64,000 nt of DNA, taken from positions 207,816-271,815 of the forward strand of contig NZ_SLXD01000007.1 in the NCBI RefSeq assembly GCF_004340905.1, written 5' to 3'. The first letter of the stretch is position 1. Each line of letters starts with the position of its first letter. The translations under genes and the position numbers were made by a program. This DNA comes from Rubrivivax gelatinosus. Its GTDB lineage: Bacteria; Pseudomonadota; Gammaproteobacteria; Burkholderiales; Burkholderiaceae_C. Shown here piece by piece: positions 38,719 to 47,935 of the stretch. Under the pieces are notes generated by a model. The model was not told the origin of the DNA. It saw only the letters and a list, made by a program, of their open reading frames with translations, and did no database searches.

Positions 38719-39186
38719 TCAGCCGTCGGTCGGCAGCGGCGCCTGCGGCTTGATCTCCTCCAGGCAGATCATCGAACGCACGTCGTCGACGCCGGGGATC
38801 TGCATCAGCCGGTCGGTCAGGAACTGCGACAGCGCCTTCAGGTCGCGCGCGACGACCTTCAGCAGGTAGTCGCAGTCGCCGCTGACGGTGTGGCATTCGA
38901 GGATCTGCGGGAAGTCGCGGATGCGGGCCTCGATGTCGCGCACGCGGTCGAAGGCGCCGCCGTGGATGTTCAGGCTGACGAAGGCGGTGACGCCGTAGCC
39001 CAGCGCGGCAGCGTCCACACGCGCACCGTAGCCGCGCAGCACGCCGCGTTCCTCCAGCGCGCGCGTGCGCCGCAGGCACTGCGGCGCCGACAGGTGCACA
39101 CGCGTGGCGAGTTCGACGTTGGAGATGCGGCCGTCGCGCTGCAATTCGGCGACGATCTTGCGGTCGATGGCGTCAAGATCGTTCAC
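38719..39186 (-). CDS. Lrp/AsnC-family regulator
   Basis: A 155-residue regulator with an N-terminal winged helix (about 5-60; ISNVELATRVHLSAPQCLRRTRALEERG) and a C-terminal RAM ligand-binding domain (about 68-145; ECHTVSGDCDYLLKVVARD). The GTG at 39186 with GAGGAG just before it is the start. It is divergent from ornithine aminotransferase, 106 bases away, so it probably senses an amino acid such as ornithine or arginine and controls that gene. Confidence 0.9.
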   Translation of the reverse strand: MNDLDAIDRKIVAELQRDGRISNVELATRVHLSAPQCLRRTRALEERGVLRGYGARVDAAALGYGVTAFVSLNIHGGAFDRVRDIEARIRDFPQILECHTVSGDCDYLLKVVARDLKALSQFLTDRLMQIPGVDDVRSMICLEEIKPQAPLPTDG

Positions 39187-39292
39187 GGCTGCTCCTCTTC
39201 GGCGTTTTGGAGAAAGAATATTGCACCAGAACGGCAGAAGCGCGCAGTATCTGGAAAGCACATTTCCTTCCCGCTTGGGCACAGTGGGGGGC

Positions 39293-40525
39293 ATGAACGA
39301 CCGTCTGCACCCCACCGCGACCCGGCCTTCGCCGATCGACCTCGAGGCGCGTTACGGCGCGCACAACTACCACCCGCTGCCGGTCGTGCTGACGCGCGGC
39401 GAGGGCGTCTGGCTGCGCGACACCGAGGGCCGGCGCTACCTGGACATGATGAGCGCGTACTCGGCGGTCAGCTTCGGCCACGGCCACCCGGTGCTGGTGG
39501 CCGCGCTCACCGAACAGGCGGCGCGGCTGGCCGTGACCTCGCGTGCCTTCCACAGCGACCGGCTGGGTGCCTTCCTGGAACGCCTGTGCACGCTGACCGG
39601 CATGGACCGCGCGCTGCCGATGAACAGCGGCGCCGAGGCCGTCGAGACGGCGCTGAAGGCGGCACGCAAGTGGGGCTACAAAGTCAAGGGCATCCCGGAG
39701 GGCCAGGCGCGCATCGTCGTCGCCGCCGGCAACTTCGCCGGCCGTACGACGACCATCGTCGGCTTCTCCAGCGAAGCCCAGTACCGCGATGGCTTCGGCC
39801 CGTTCGCGCCCGGTTTCGACAGCGTGCCCTTCGGCGACGTCGTGGCGCTGGAGGCGGCGGTCGGCGAACACACCTGCGCCGTGCTGCTCGAGCCGATCCA
39901 GGGCGAGGCCGGCATCGTCGTGCCGCCGCCGGGTTATCTGCGCGCCGCGCGCGAGCTCTGCACACGCCGCAAGGTGCTGCTGATCTGCGACGAGATCCAG
40001 ACCGGGCTGGGCCGCACCGGCCGGCGCCTGGCGGTCGACCACGAGGACGTCGTGCCCGACGGCCTGACGCTGGGCAAGGCGCTCGGCGGCGGCCTGCTGC
40101 CGGTCAGCGCCTTCCTGGCGCGCGAGGACGTGATGGCGCAGTTCACGCCGGGTGACCACGGCAGCACCTTCGGCGGCAACCCGCTGGCCGCGGCGGTCGG
40201 CCTGGCGGCGCTGGACGTGCTGGAGCGAGAACGACTCGCCGAACGTGCTGCGGCGATGGGCCGGCGCCTGATCGGCGCACTCGAGGACCTGGACCATCCG
40301 GCCGTCCACGAGGTTCGTGGCCGCGGGCTGCTGGTGGGCGTCGAACTCGCGCCCGACTTCGCGCCGGCACGTGCCGTCTGCGAGGCGCTGATGGCCGAGG
40401 GCGTGCTGACCAAGGACACCCACGGCAGCGTCGTGCGGCTGGCGCCGCCGCTGGTCGTCGACGGGCCGCAGATCGACTTCGCCGTCGCCGCGTTCGCACG
40501 CGCGCTGAAGGCCTGCGGCGGCTGA
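39293..40525 (+). CDS. rocD: ornithine aminotransferase
   Basis: A 410-residue PLP-dependent class III aminotransferase that converts ornithine and 2-oxoglutarate to glutamate semialdehyde and glutamate. The N-terminal RYGAHNYHPLPVVLTRGEG is typical of ornithine aminotransferase. The PLP lysine is in LTLGKALGGGLLPVSA (about residue 260), and DEIQTGLGRTG binds the cofactor ring. Regulation by the divergent Lrp-type gene is likely. Other class III aminotransferases are less likely given the N-terminus. Confidence 0.9.
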   Translation: MNDRLHPTATRPSPIDLEARYGAHNYHPLPVVLTRGEGVWLRDTEGRRYLDMMSAYSAVSFGHGHPVLVAALTEQAARLAVTSRAFHSDRLGAFLERLCTLTGMDRALPMNSGAEAVETALKAARKWGYKVKGIPEGQARIVVAAGNFAGRTTTIVGFSSEAQYRDGFGPFAPGFDSVPFGDVVALEAAVGEHTCAVLLEPIQGEAGIVVPPPGYLRAARELCTRRKVLLICDEIQTGLGRTGRRLAVDHEDVVPDGLTLGKALGGGLLPVSAFLAREDVMAQFTPGDHGSTFGGNPLAAAVGLAALDVLERERLAERAAAMGRRLIGALEDLDHPAVHEVRGRGLLVGVELAPDFAPARAVCEALMAEGVLTKDTHGSVVRLAPPLVVDGPQIDFAVAAFARALKACGG

Positions 40526-40536
40526 GCCCACCGACC

Positions 40537-40566
40537 GCCCGCTGCGGCGCCACGCCGCGAGCGGGC
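40537..40566 (+). terminator. first of two tandem hairpins after rocD
   Basis: GCCCGCT-GCGGCG pairs with CGCCGC-(G)-AGCGGGC around a three-base loop. A run of eight A follows at 40567-40574. On the plus strand it may add to termination of rocD; the classical T-tail is on the second hairpin. Confidence 0.45.
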
Positions 40567-40570
40567 AAAA

Positions 40571-40596
40571 AAAAGCCGGTCTTGCGACCGGCTTTT
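40571..40596. terminator. bidirectional intrinsic terminator between rocD and the porin gene
   Basis: AAAAGCCGGTC (40571-40581) pairs with GACCGGCTTTT (40586-40596) around TTGC. The stem is GC-rich, with a T-run on the plus strand and, from the A-run at 40567-40574, a T-run on the minus strand. It separates the convergent rocD and porin genes. Confidence 0.88.
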
Positions 40597-40616
40597 GACT
40601 GACGGTTGGAAACCGA

Positions 40617-41561
40617 TCAGAAGTTGTGGCGCACGCCGACGGCGAAGGAGCTCGGGTCCTTGCCGAAGTCGACGGCGTTGTAGGCGGCGTTGCCGTCGTT
40701 CTTGATGGCCGTGTAGAAGGCGTAGACCTTGGTGCGCTTCGACAGGTTGTAGTTGTAGGCCAGCGTGTATTGCACGGCGGCGCTGTCGCTCGCGTCGTCC
40801 CAGTCATCGGCCCAGCCGACGTTGACGTGGAACTCGCTGGCACCCATCGTGTACTGCAGCGAACCACGGACGGAGTTGCGCTTGCCGAGGTCGACGCTGT
40901 CGGCCAGTTGGTAGTAGCCGCCGAAGGTGAACGCGCCCATTTCGTACAGGGCACGCAGCGCGACCTGCTTGTCGCCCGGGTCGTTCTCGTCGTAGCCGGC
41001 GCCCAGGTGCAGCGCACCGGCGTCGTAGTTGACGGCGGCTTGCCAGGACTTGGCGCCGTCGTTGCCTTCGCCAGCGGACGTGGCGAACTCGGCGCTCAGG
41101 CCGTTGAACGTCGGGGTCAGGTAGGCGACCGTGTTCTTCGGCGAGCTGGCGGCGACGTAGAGCTTGTCTTCCGACGTGCCGGTGTCGTGGTTGTGCAGGC
41201 TGACGTAGTCGGCCGTGGCGTAGTACGCCGGGCTCGTGATGCGGCCGGCGCGGATCGTGCCGTAGTTGGTCTGCAGGCCGACGAAGGCGTCACCGGCCCA
41301 GAAGTCGCCGGTCGTCGTGCCGGTGTCGCTGTTGAAGCGGTGTTCCAGCATGAACAGGGCCTTCAGGCCGCCGCCCAGATCTTCCGTGCCCTTGAAGCCC
41401 AGACGCGAGGCGTTGTTCTGCAGAACGGCCTTGGCATCGGTCGAGTCGATGTTCTTCTGGTATTCGACCGAGGTATTCAGGCGGCCGTAGATCGTGACAT
41501 TGCTTTGCGCGAACGCGGCCGTCGAGGCCAGGCACGCGAGAGCGATCAGGGTGCGCTTCAT
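40617..41561 (-). CDS. general porin, Bordetella/Neisseria type
   Basis: A 314-residue outer-membrane porin. A signal peptide (about 1-18, ending AFAQ) is followed by SNVTIYGRLNTSVEY, the usual first strand of betaproteobacterial 16-stranded porins; RLGFKGTEDLGGGLKALFMLEHRF is the conserved second hairpin; the protein ends in VGVRHNF, the C-terminal Phe needed for BAM insertion. Its lower GC and more uniform codon choice suggest high expression. The roughly 200 bases ahead of it probably hold its promoter and leader; no clear motif was read. Confidence 0.95.
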   Translation of the reverse strand: MKRTLIALACLASTAAFAQSNVTIYGRLNTSVEYQKNIDSTDAKAVLQNNASRLGFKGTEDLGGGLKALFMLEHRFNSDTGTTTGDFWAGDAFVGLQTNYGTIRAGRITSPAYYATADYVSLHNHDTGTSEDKLYVAASSPKNTVAYLTPTFNGLSAEFATSAGEGNDGAKSWQAAVNYDAGALHLGAGYDENDPGDKQVALRALYEMGAFTFGGYYQLADSVDLGKRNSVRGSLQYTMGASEFHVNVGWADDWDDASDSAAVQYTLAYNYNLSKRTKVYAFYTAIKNDGNAAYNAVDFGKDPSSFAVGVRHNF

Positions 41562-41757
41562 AGTCGTTTCGTCCTTTACGTTAGACCCGGGAGATCTTCG
41601 TGAAGTCTGCCTCCAGGGTTCGCCGCAAGTCTACGGCCGGGCCCCGGGCAAACCCGGTACAGCCCTGTCATATGGCGGCTTCGTGACGGTCATCTGAGGC
41701 TTCCACGCAACAAGGCGCCGTCATGGGGCCGCCTGCGCCGGCGGCGACAATGACGCC

Positions 41758-42357
41758 ATGGATCATGACTTTCTCTCTGCTTTTGTCCTCTTGCTGCTGG
41801 TGCTCGACCCCTTCGGCAGCCTGCCGATCTTCATCTCCGTGCTGCGCGGCGTCGAGCCCGAACGCCGCCGCCGTGTCGCCATCCGCGAAGCGACGATCGC
41901 CTTTCTTGTCCTGGCCGCCTTCATGGTCGGCGGGCAGGCCTTCCTGTCGCTGATGCGCCTGTCCGAGCGTTCGCTCGAAGTCGCCGGTGGTGTCATCCTG
42001 CTGATCATCGCCGTGCGCATGATCTTCGCCACCGGCGGCGAGGTCTACGCTTCCGACGGCCGGGGCCGCGAACCGTTCATCTTTCCGCTTGCCGTGCCGC
42101 TGCTGGCCGGCCCCTCGGCGATGGCCACCGTTCTGCTGCTGGCCTCGCGCCAGCCGGACAACATGGCGCAGTGGTTCGGTGCGCTGACCGCGGCGATGCT
42201 GGTCTCGGGCATCGTGCTGCTGGCCGCCGACCGCATCCGCAACCTGCTCGGCTCGTCGATGGTCGCGGCGGTCGAGAAGCTGATGGGCCTGGTGCTGACC
42301 GCGGTGGCGATCGAGATGATCCTCGCCGGCCTGAAGCGTTACTTCTTCGACAACTGA
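41758..42357 (+). CDS. MarC-family integral membrane protein
   Basis: A 199-residue protein of the MarC family (UPF0056) with about six membrane segments. Typical stretches are LLLVLDPFGSLPIF (about residues 11-24) and FPLAVPLLAGPSAMATVLLL (about 107-126). Despite the name, MarC is not part of antibiotic resistance, and the function is unknown. It is divergent from the porin gene and converges on the amino-acid ABC genes. Confidence 0.9.
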   Translation: MDHDFLSAFVLLLLVLDPFGSLPIFISVLRGVEPERRRRVAIREATIAFLVLAAFMVGGQAFLSLMRLSERSLEVAGGVILLIIAVRMIFATGGEVYASDGRGREPFIFPLAVPLLAGPSAMATVLLLASRQPDNMAQWFGALTAAMLVSGIVLLAADRIRNLLGSSMVAAVEKLMGLVLTAVAIEMILAGLKRYFFDN

Positions 42358-42372
42358 GCCGCGCGGGGCATG

Positions 42373-42405
42373 AAAAAGGCCGGCGGCCCGCGAGGGCGGC
42401 CGGCC
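42373..42405 (-). terminator. intrinsic terminator of the amino-acid ABC genes
   Basis: Read on the minus strand, a 12-base stem with one mismatch (42394-42405 with 42378-42389, GCGA-type loop at 42390-42393) is followed by five T (42377-42373). It lies 18 bases after the permease gene. Confidence 0.7.
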
Positions 42406-42423
42406 TGCAAGCCGTCAGGCGCT

Positions 42424-43177
42424 TCAGCGTCCGCGCAGATGCGCCGGCGCCTCCAGGCGCTTGGCCAGCAGCGACAGCGTCAGCGTCAGCACCAGGTACA
42501 TCGCGGAGATCGCGAGGTACGGTTCCCAGTAGCGCGAGTACGCGCCGGCCACCGTGCGTGCCGCCAGGGCTAGTTCGGCCAGGCCGATCGCCGAGACGAG
42601 CGACGAGTCCTTGATCAGCGTGACGCCTTCGTTCACCAGTGCCGGCACCATGCGCCGGAAAGCCTGCGGCAGCACCACGTAGCGCATCGCCTGCGCATGC
42701 GTGAGGCCGACGCTGTAGGCGGCCTGGGTCTGCCCGCGGTGGATCGACAGGATCCCGGCGCGGAAGATCTCGCTGATGTAGGCGCCCGCATTCAGGCTCA
42801 GCGCGACACAGCCCGACAGGAAGGCGCCGTGCTCCTGGCGGAACAGGCGTGCCGTCTCGCCCGAGATCAGCAGGCCGTGGTCCGGATGCACCAGCGCCGG
42901 CATCAGCGCGAAGTGCACCAGCAGGATCTGCACGAACAGCGGCGTGCCGCGGAAGAAGGTGACGTAGGCGATCGTGATCCCGCGGGCCAGGCGCAGCAGC
43001 AGGGCCAGCGGGGGGGGATTTCGGCTGGGGTGCGTCGGCTGAACTGCTCACGAGCCCGAACAGCACCCCCAGGATCAACCCGGCGCCGATGGCGACCAGC
43101 GTGAGCTTGACCGTCATCAGCAGGCCGCTGGCGAACAGCGGCCCATAGCCGGCGAGGATCTCCCAACGAAGATCCAT
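42424..43177 (-). pseudogene. amino-acid ABC permease, frameshifted at a run of eight G
   Basis: A His/Glu/Gln/Arg-type ABC permease split across two reading frames. The N-terminal frame starts at 43177 (MDLRWEILAGYGPLF) and gives the first membrane segment; after SSADAPQPKSPP the frame turns to junk. The family sequence continues in another frame (ALLLRLARGITIAYVTFFRGTPLF) and includes the EAA loop (AYSVGLTHAQAMRYVVLPQAFRRMVPALVNE) to the stop at 42424. The break lies at eight G on the plus strand (43010-43017); seven or ten would restore one frame of about 250 codons. It may be a sequencing error, a true pseudogene or a phase-variable tract. Confidence 0.85.
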
Positions 43178-43189
43178 CGCCGAACCGGG

Positions 43190-44047
43190 TTAGTTCGAGG
43201 CGGCGGAGGCCGGCGCTTCAGCCTTGGCCGGCGCCGCGCCGAAGTACTTCGCGTAGATCTGATCGTAGGTGCCGTCGGCCTTGATGCCGGCCAGGCCCTG
43301 GTTGATCTTCTCCAGGACCGCCGCGTTGCCCTTCTTGACGGCGATGCCGTACTGCTCGGGGGCGAACTCGGTGTCGCTGATCGTCTTGAACTTCGACTCG
43401 GGGTTGTTCGCGACGTGGTGGATCACGACGCCGTTGTCGGCGACGACCGCGTCGACACCGCCGGCCTCGAGTTCCTTGAGCGCCAGCGGGGTGGACTCGA
43501 AGCGCTTGATGTTGGTGTTCGTCTTGCCCAGCAGCTTGGTGACGGCCTCGTCGCCGGTGGTGCCGGTCTGCACGCCCACCTTCAGCTTCTTCAGGTCGGC
43601 GAACTTCGCGACCTTGCTGTTGTCGCGCACGGCGATCAGCTGGGCGGCGTCGAAGTAGGCGTCGCTGAAGTCCAGCGTCTGCTTGCGCTCGTCGGTGATC
43701 GTCACCGCCGAGATGACGATGTCGCGGTCACCCTGGCCCAGCGAGTTGAAGATGCCTTCCCAGGGGGTGTTGATCAGCTTGACCTCGAAGCCCGCCTTGG
43801 CCGCGATGGCCTTGATGACGTCGATGTCGAAGCCGACGATCTCGCCCTTCTCGTCCTGGCTCTCGAACGGAGCGTAGGCGGCGTCGGTACCGACGGCGTA
43901 GACGGTGGGCGCCGGGGCCGGGGCCGGCGCCGAGGCGGCCTGCTCCACCGGAGCCGGTTCCTCCTTCTTGCCGCAGGCGGCGAGCACGATGCCGGCCGCG
44001 AGAACCGCGGCCGTCTGCAGGAAGCGACGGGTCGTAATCTGGGTCAT
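43190..44047 (-). CDS. amino-acid ABC transporter substrate-binding lipoprotein
   Basis: A 285-residue type-3 solute-binding protein. The signal ends AAGIVLAAC, a lipobox, so it should be anchored in the membrane. A short Ala/Pro linker leads into the binding domain (about 48-270): VGTDAAYAPFESQDEKGEIVGFDID, the family opening, and FSDAYFDAAQ. The permease follows 12 bases later; the ATPase is not in the window. Polar amino acids are the likely cargo. Confidence 0.92.
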   Translation of the reverse strand: MTQITTRRFLQTAAVLAAGIVLAACGKKEEPAPVEQAASAPAPAPAPTVYAVGTDAAYAPFESQDEKGEIVGFDIDVIKAIAAKAGFEVKLINTPWEGIFNSLGQGDRDIVISAVTITDERKQTLDFSDAYFDAAQLIAVRDNSKVAKFADLKKLKVGVQTGTTGDEAVTKLLGKTNTNIKRFESTPLALKELEAGGVDAVVADNGVVIHHVANNPESKFKTISDTEFAPEQYGIAVKKGNAAVLEKINQGLAGIKADGTYDQIYAKYFGAAPAKAEAPASAASN

Positions 44048-44128
44048 GGGGTTGGGACAGGAAGGGTTGAGGCCCGCGCAGTGTACTCGTGGCCCCGCTG
44101 CTTTTTGCAGCACGAAACGCGTGCCAAA

Positions 44129-45625
44129 TCAAGGGCGGCGCGCGATGTCCTGAGGCAGTCGGGTCCATGGGAGCTCGGCCGGATCGGCGGGCATGGGCCC
44201 GGGCGCACGAGCGACGACGATGCGCGAGGCGATCGGCGTGAACGCGGCCCGGAAGTGCACCGAGCTCTTCACGACAAGCAGTTTCAGTGCCCGCGCGTCG
44301 ACGCCGAGGAAACGGCACAGCGCCTCGTCGATCAGCTGGCCCTTGCCGCTGGTGACGAGCACACGCACGCCGTCGACGTCCAGGCAGGCGCAGGGGCCCA
44401 GGTGCACGGTGTTGCCGGCACTCATCGGGCCGTGCAGCGCGACCTCGCCGTCGTGCAGCGCGGTCACGGTGGCACGGGTCTGCAGCGGTGGCTCGCTGTC
44501 GCGCCCGTCGGCGCAGCGCACGCTGCGGCCCAGCGTCAGCGCCAGCGTCGTGCCGACACCGGCGGCGTGCGCGGCACGCGCCGCCTCGGGGTCGTGCATC
44601 AGCCCGAGCGCCACTGCACCGGGAAAGCGCCGGCCGGCACCGGCATCGAGCAGCGCGCGCAGCAGGCCGGTGGTGTTGGCGTCGGCGCCGGCGCCGGGGT
44701 TGTCCTGGGTGTCGGCGATGACCAGCGGCCGCTCGGCGTGGCGCGCCGCGCGCAGCGCCTGGGCCACCGCTTCGGCGGCGTCGGGCAGCGAGACGGCGAA
44801 GTCTTCGCGTGCGTCGATCAGGTTCTCGGCCAGCGCCATGACGTTGGCCTCGACGGCCTCGGCGTCGCGGCCGTGGCCGAAGACCACCGGCCCGCATTCG
44901 GGCACGTCGGCGGCGGGGAAGCCGAAGGCCAGGCCGAGGTGCACGCCGCTCTGGGCTTCCAAAGTCGCCAGGTCGGCCATCACGCCAGCCGCCGGATCGA
45001 CGAGCGTGCACTGGGCGTTGATCGGCAGCAGGAAGGGCAGGCGCCGCGAGCGCGTGACGAAGGCGCCGCCGGAGACGCGTTCGGCCAGCAGCCCGGCGGC
45101 GCGCGCGCCGGTCTCGGCCATGTCGACGTGCGGATAGGTGCGGAACACGGTCAGCGCGTCGGCGTGGTGCAGCAACCGCGCGCCGATGTTGGCGTGCAGG
45201 TCCAGGCTGGCGACCAGCGGCATCGCCGGGCCGACGAGGGCGCGCAGGCGTTCGAGCAGCTCGCCTTCGCAGTCGTCGACGTGCTCGGCGACCGCGGCGC
45301 CGTGCAGGTCGAGGTAGATGGCGTCGAAGCCGCCCCGGCCGGCGTCCTCCAGCAGCATCGCGGCGATGTGCTCGAAGGCCTCGCGCGTGACCTGCGCCGA
45401 GGGTGAGGCGCCGGCCCAGATCGATGGCACGAGCGTCCAGCCGCGCTCGCGCGCATCGGCGATGAAGCCGGCCATCGGCAGCGAGGTCGGCGCCAGGCGC
45501 TCGAGCATCGCCGCGCCGCGCGTGAACTCGGGGAAGGCGTCGCCGGCGAGGAAGGCCGGCCAGCCGGCTTTCGTTGGTGCGAAGGTGTTGGTCTCGTGCT
45601 GGAAACCGGCAACGAAGACTCGCAT
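44129..45625 (-). CDS. M81-family metallopeptidase, MlrC-like
   Basis: A 498-residue protein of the MlrC/M81 family (DUF1485 N-terminal and MlrC C-terminal parts). MlrC of microcystin degraders cleaves linear peptides with zinc. Visible conserved stretches are GFQHETNTFAPTK (residues 7-19), DLHGAAV, SLDLHANIG (about 140-148) and DTQDNPGAGADANTTG (about 305-320). Most bacterial members have no known substrate; many sit with peptide or carboxylate transporters. Its start overlaps the stop of the DUF455 gene by one base (TGATG). Confidence 0.87.
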   Translation of the reverse strand: MRVFVAGFQHETNTFAPTKAGWPAFLAGDAFPEFTRGAAMLERLAPTSLPMAGFIADARERGWTLVPSIWAGASPSAQVTREAFEHIAAMLLEDAGRGGFDAIYLDLHGAAVAEHVDDCEGELLERLRALVGPAMPLVASLDLHANIGARLLHHADALTVFRTYPHVDMAETGARAAGLLAERVSGGAFVTRSRRLPFLLPINAQCTLVDPAAGVMADLATLEAQSGVHLGLAFGFPAADVPECGPVVFGHGRDAEAVEANVMALAENLIDAREDFAVSLPDAAEAVAQALRAARHAERPLVIADTQDNPGAGADANTTGLLRALLDAGAGRRFPGAVALGLMHDPEAARAAHAAGVGTTLALTLGRSVRCADGRDSEPPLQTRATVTALHDGEVALHGPMSAGNTVHLGPCACLDVDGVRVLVTSGKGQLIDEALCRFLGVDARALKLLVVKSSVHFRAAFTPIASRIVVARAPGPMPADPAELPWTRLPQDIARRP

Positions 45626-46410
45626 CAGCGGCCGGCCTCCAGCGCCGCGAGTTCGGCGTCGTCGAAGCCTGCAGCGCGCCGCGCCTCGGTGTTGAACGGG
45701 CCCCTGAGCCGCGGGGCGCCGTGCGTGGCGGCCAACTGGGCGTCAGTCGCCAGCGGATCGAGGCCGTCGCGGGCGCACAGCCAGCGGTACCAGCGGTTGC
45801 CGATCGCGACGTGGCCGATCTCCTCGGCGAGGATCAGGTCCAGGATCTCGACGGCGCGTGCATCGCCGGCCTTCGCCAGCCGCGCTTGCATCGCGGGCGT
45901 CACGTCCAGCCCGCGAGCTTCCAGCGTGCGCGGCACCAGCGCCATGCGCGCCAGCGGGTCGGCGGCGGTCTTCTCGGCCATCGTCCACAGGCCGTCGTGC
46001 GCGTCGAAGTCGCCATACCCGTGCCCCAGCGTCGCCAGGTGGCCGGCGAGCAGACGGAAGTGGCGCGCCTCCTCGGCCGCCACCCGCAGCCAGTCGCGGT
46101 AGAAGTCCTCGGGCAGGCCGGCAAAGCGCCAGCAGGCGTCGAGCGCGAGGTTGATGGCGTTGAACTCGATGTGCGCGATGGCGTGCAGCAGCGCCGCGCG
46201 GCCTTCGGGCGTGAAGGGCGACCGCTGTGGAACCTGCGCCGGCGGCACCAGGCGCGGGCGCGGCGGGCGGCCGGGCAGGGGGGCCGCCGGCTGCAGCAGC
46301 GCCTGGGTGTCGACGGGCGGTGTGGCCGCGTGCAGCGCCAGCGCCGCCGCGGCCTTGGCCTCGGGGTCGGCGAGCGCCAAGGCCCGCAGCGCATCGGATC
46401 GCAGCTCCAT
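45625..46410 (-). CDS. DUF455 ferritin-like protein
   Basis: A 261-residue protein of the DUF455 family. The ferritin-like four-helix core has a di-metal pattern: HIEFNAINLALDACWRF (about residues 93-109), EEARHFRLLAGH (about 127-138) and EEIGHVAIGNRWY (about 196-208), i.e. E...ExxH in two halves. Some ferritin-like relatives hydroxylate tRNA (MiaE), but this family has no proven reaction. It overlaps mlrC by one base and is divergent from the carbonic anhydrase, 33 bases away. Confidence 0.87.
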   Translation of the reverse strand: MELRSDALRALALADPEAKAAAALALHAATPPVDTQALLQPAAPLPGRPPRPRLVPPAQVPQRSPFTPEGRAALLHAIAHIEFNAINLALDACWRFAGLPEDFYRDWLRVAAEEARHFRLLAGHLATLGHGYGDFDAHDGLWTMAEKTAADPLARMALVPRTLEARGLDVTPAMQARLAKAGDARAVEILDLILAEEIGHVAIGNRWYRWLCARDGLDPLATDAQLAATHGAPRLRGPFNTEARRAAGFDDAELAALEAGR

Positions 46411-46443
46411 CCTTAAAATTATCCCCTTTGCCTGGAGAGCGCC

Positions 46444-46968
46444 GTGGCTGTCTACCGCCTCGGGGACGCCGTCCCCCGCATCGATGCGACGGCCTGGGTG
46501 GCCGAGACGGCCACCGTGATCGGTCGCGTCGCGCTCGAGCCCGGTGCCAGCGTCTGGTACGGCGCCGTGCTGCGCGGCGACAACGACTGGATCACCGTCG
46601 GTCGCGACAGCAACGTGCAGGACGGCAGCGTGCTGCACACCGACGCCGGCATCCCGCTGGTCGTCGGCTGTCGCGTGACGATCGGCCACAAGGTCGTGCT
46701 GCACGGTTGCACGATCGGCGACGGCTCGCTCGTCGGCATGGGTGCGGTGCTGCTCAACGGCGCACGCATCGGCGCCGGCTGCATCGTCGGTGCCGGTGCG
46801 CTGGTCACCGAGGGCAAGGAGTTTGCGGACGGCTCGCTGATCGTCGGCGCGCCGGCCAAGGTGGTGCGAACGCTGACGCCGGAACAATCCGCGCGGCTGG
46901 CGCTGTCCGCCGCACATTACGTGAACAACGCGGCTCGCCACCGCGAACAACTGGAGCGAATCGGCTGA
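46444..46968 (+). CDS. gamma-carbonic anhydrase-like hexapeptide-repeat protein
   Basis: A 174-residue left-handed beta-helix protein of the gamma-class carbonic anhydrase (YrdA/CaiE) group. Hexapeptide repeats run through most of the length, and the likely metal histidines are in SVLHTDAG and [14 protein letters not shown]. Activity as a carbonic anhydrase is unproven for most such proteins. Translation begins at the GTG at 46444. Its stop overlaps the hslO start by one base (TGATG). Confidence 0.9.
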   Translation: MAVYRLGDAVPRIDATAWVAETATVIGRVALEPGASVWYGAVLRGDNDWITVGRDSNVQDGSVLHTDAGIPLVVGCRVTIGHKVVLHGCTIGDGSLVGMGAVLLNGARIGAGCIVGAGALVTEGKEFADGSLIVGAPAKVVRTLTPEQSARLALSAAHYVNNAARHREQLERIG

Positions 46969-47924
46969 TGTCGGAACTGACCAAATTCCTGTTCGAGGGC
47001 CTGCCGGTGCGCGGCATGCTGGTGCGCCTGGGTGACGGCTGGCGCGAGATGCTGGCGCGGCGCCAGGCGGCCGGCGGCTACCCGCGGCCGGTGCGCGAGC
47101 TGCTCGGCGAGATGTCGGCTGCCGCGGTGCTGATGCAGGCCAACATCAAGTTCAACGGCGCGCTGCTGCTGCAGATCTCGGGCGACGGTCCGGTCAAGCT
47201 GGCGGTGGCCGAGATCCAGCCCGACCTGGCCTTCCGCGCCACCGCGACGATCTCCGGCGAGATCACCGACGACGCGCGCCTGGAGGCGCTGGTCAACGTG
47301 CACGGCCAGGGCCGCTGCGCGATCACACTCGACCCCAAGGACCGCCTGCCCGGCCAGCAACCCTACCAGGGTGTCGTGCCGCTGCATGGCGACCGGCGCG
47401 AGCCGCTGCAGAACGTCTCGGAGGTGCTGGAGCACTACATGCTGCAGTCCGAGCAGCTGGACACCCGGCTCGTGCTCGCCGCCGACGACTCGTGCGCCGC
47501 CGGCCTGCTGATCCAGCGCCTGCCGGTCGAAGGCGAACTCAACCTCGCCGGCAAGCGCAACGAGGACGACATCGGCCTGAGCGAAGCCTTCGACCGCGTC
47601 GCGATGCTGGCCGCGACGCTGACGCGCGAGGAGCTGCTGGAACTGCCGCCCGAGCGCATCCTGCACCGCCTGTTCTGGGAGGAGACGCTGCGGGTCTTCG
47701 AACCGATGACGCCGCGATTTGCCTGCAGCTGCTCGCGCGAGCGGGTCAGCGACATGCTGAAGACCCTGGGCCGCGAGGAGAGCGCCTCGCTGATCGAGGA
47801 GCGCGGCGAGGTCGAGGTGGGCTGCCAGTTCTGCGGCCAGCACTACCGCTTCGACGCCGTCGACGTCGGCGAGATGTTCACGCCGCAGCGCGACCAGCCG
47901 CCGTCCACCGGCACGATGCAGTAG
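46968..47924 (+). CDS. hslO: redox-regulated chaperone Hsp33
   Basis: A 318-residue holdase that is turned on by oxidation. The four zinc cysteines lie in CSCSRERV (about residue 245) and CQFCGQHY (about 283), a CxC...CxxC pattern in the C-terminal switch; disulfide formation there releases zinc and opens the substrate site. The N-terminal domain (about 1-180) is typical (TKFLFEGLPVRGMLVRL). It is cotranscribed with, and overlaps, the carbonic-anhydrase-like gene. Confidence 0.95.
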   Translation: MSELTKFLFEGLPVRGMLVRLGDGWREMLARRQAAGGYPRPVRELLGEMSAAAVLMQANIKFNGALLLQISGDGPVKLAVAEIQPDLAFRATATISGEITDDARLEALVNVHGQGRCAITLDPKDRLPGQQPYQGVVPLHGDRREPLQNVSEVLEHYMLQSEQLDTRLVLAADDSCAAGLLIQRLPVEGELNLAGKRNEDDIGLSEAFDRVAMLAATLTREELLELPPERILHRLFWEETLRVFEPMTPRFACSCSRERVSDMLKTLGREESASLIEERGEVEVGCQFCGQHYRFDAVDVGEMFTPQRDQPPSTGTMQ

Positions 47925-47935
47925 GCGCCTGCGCC

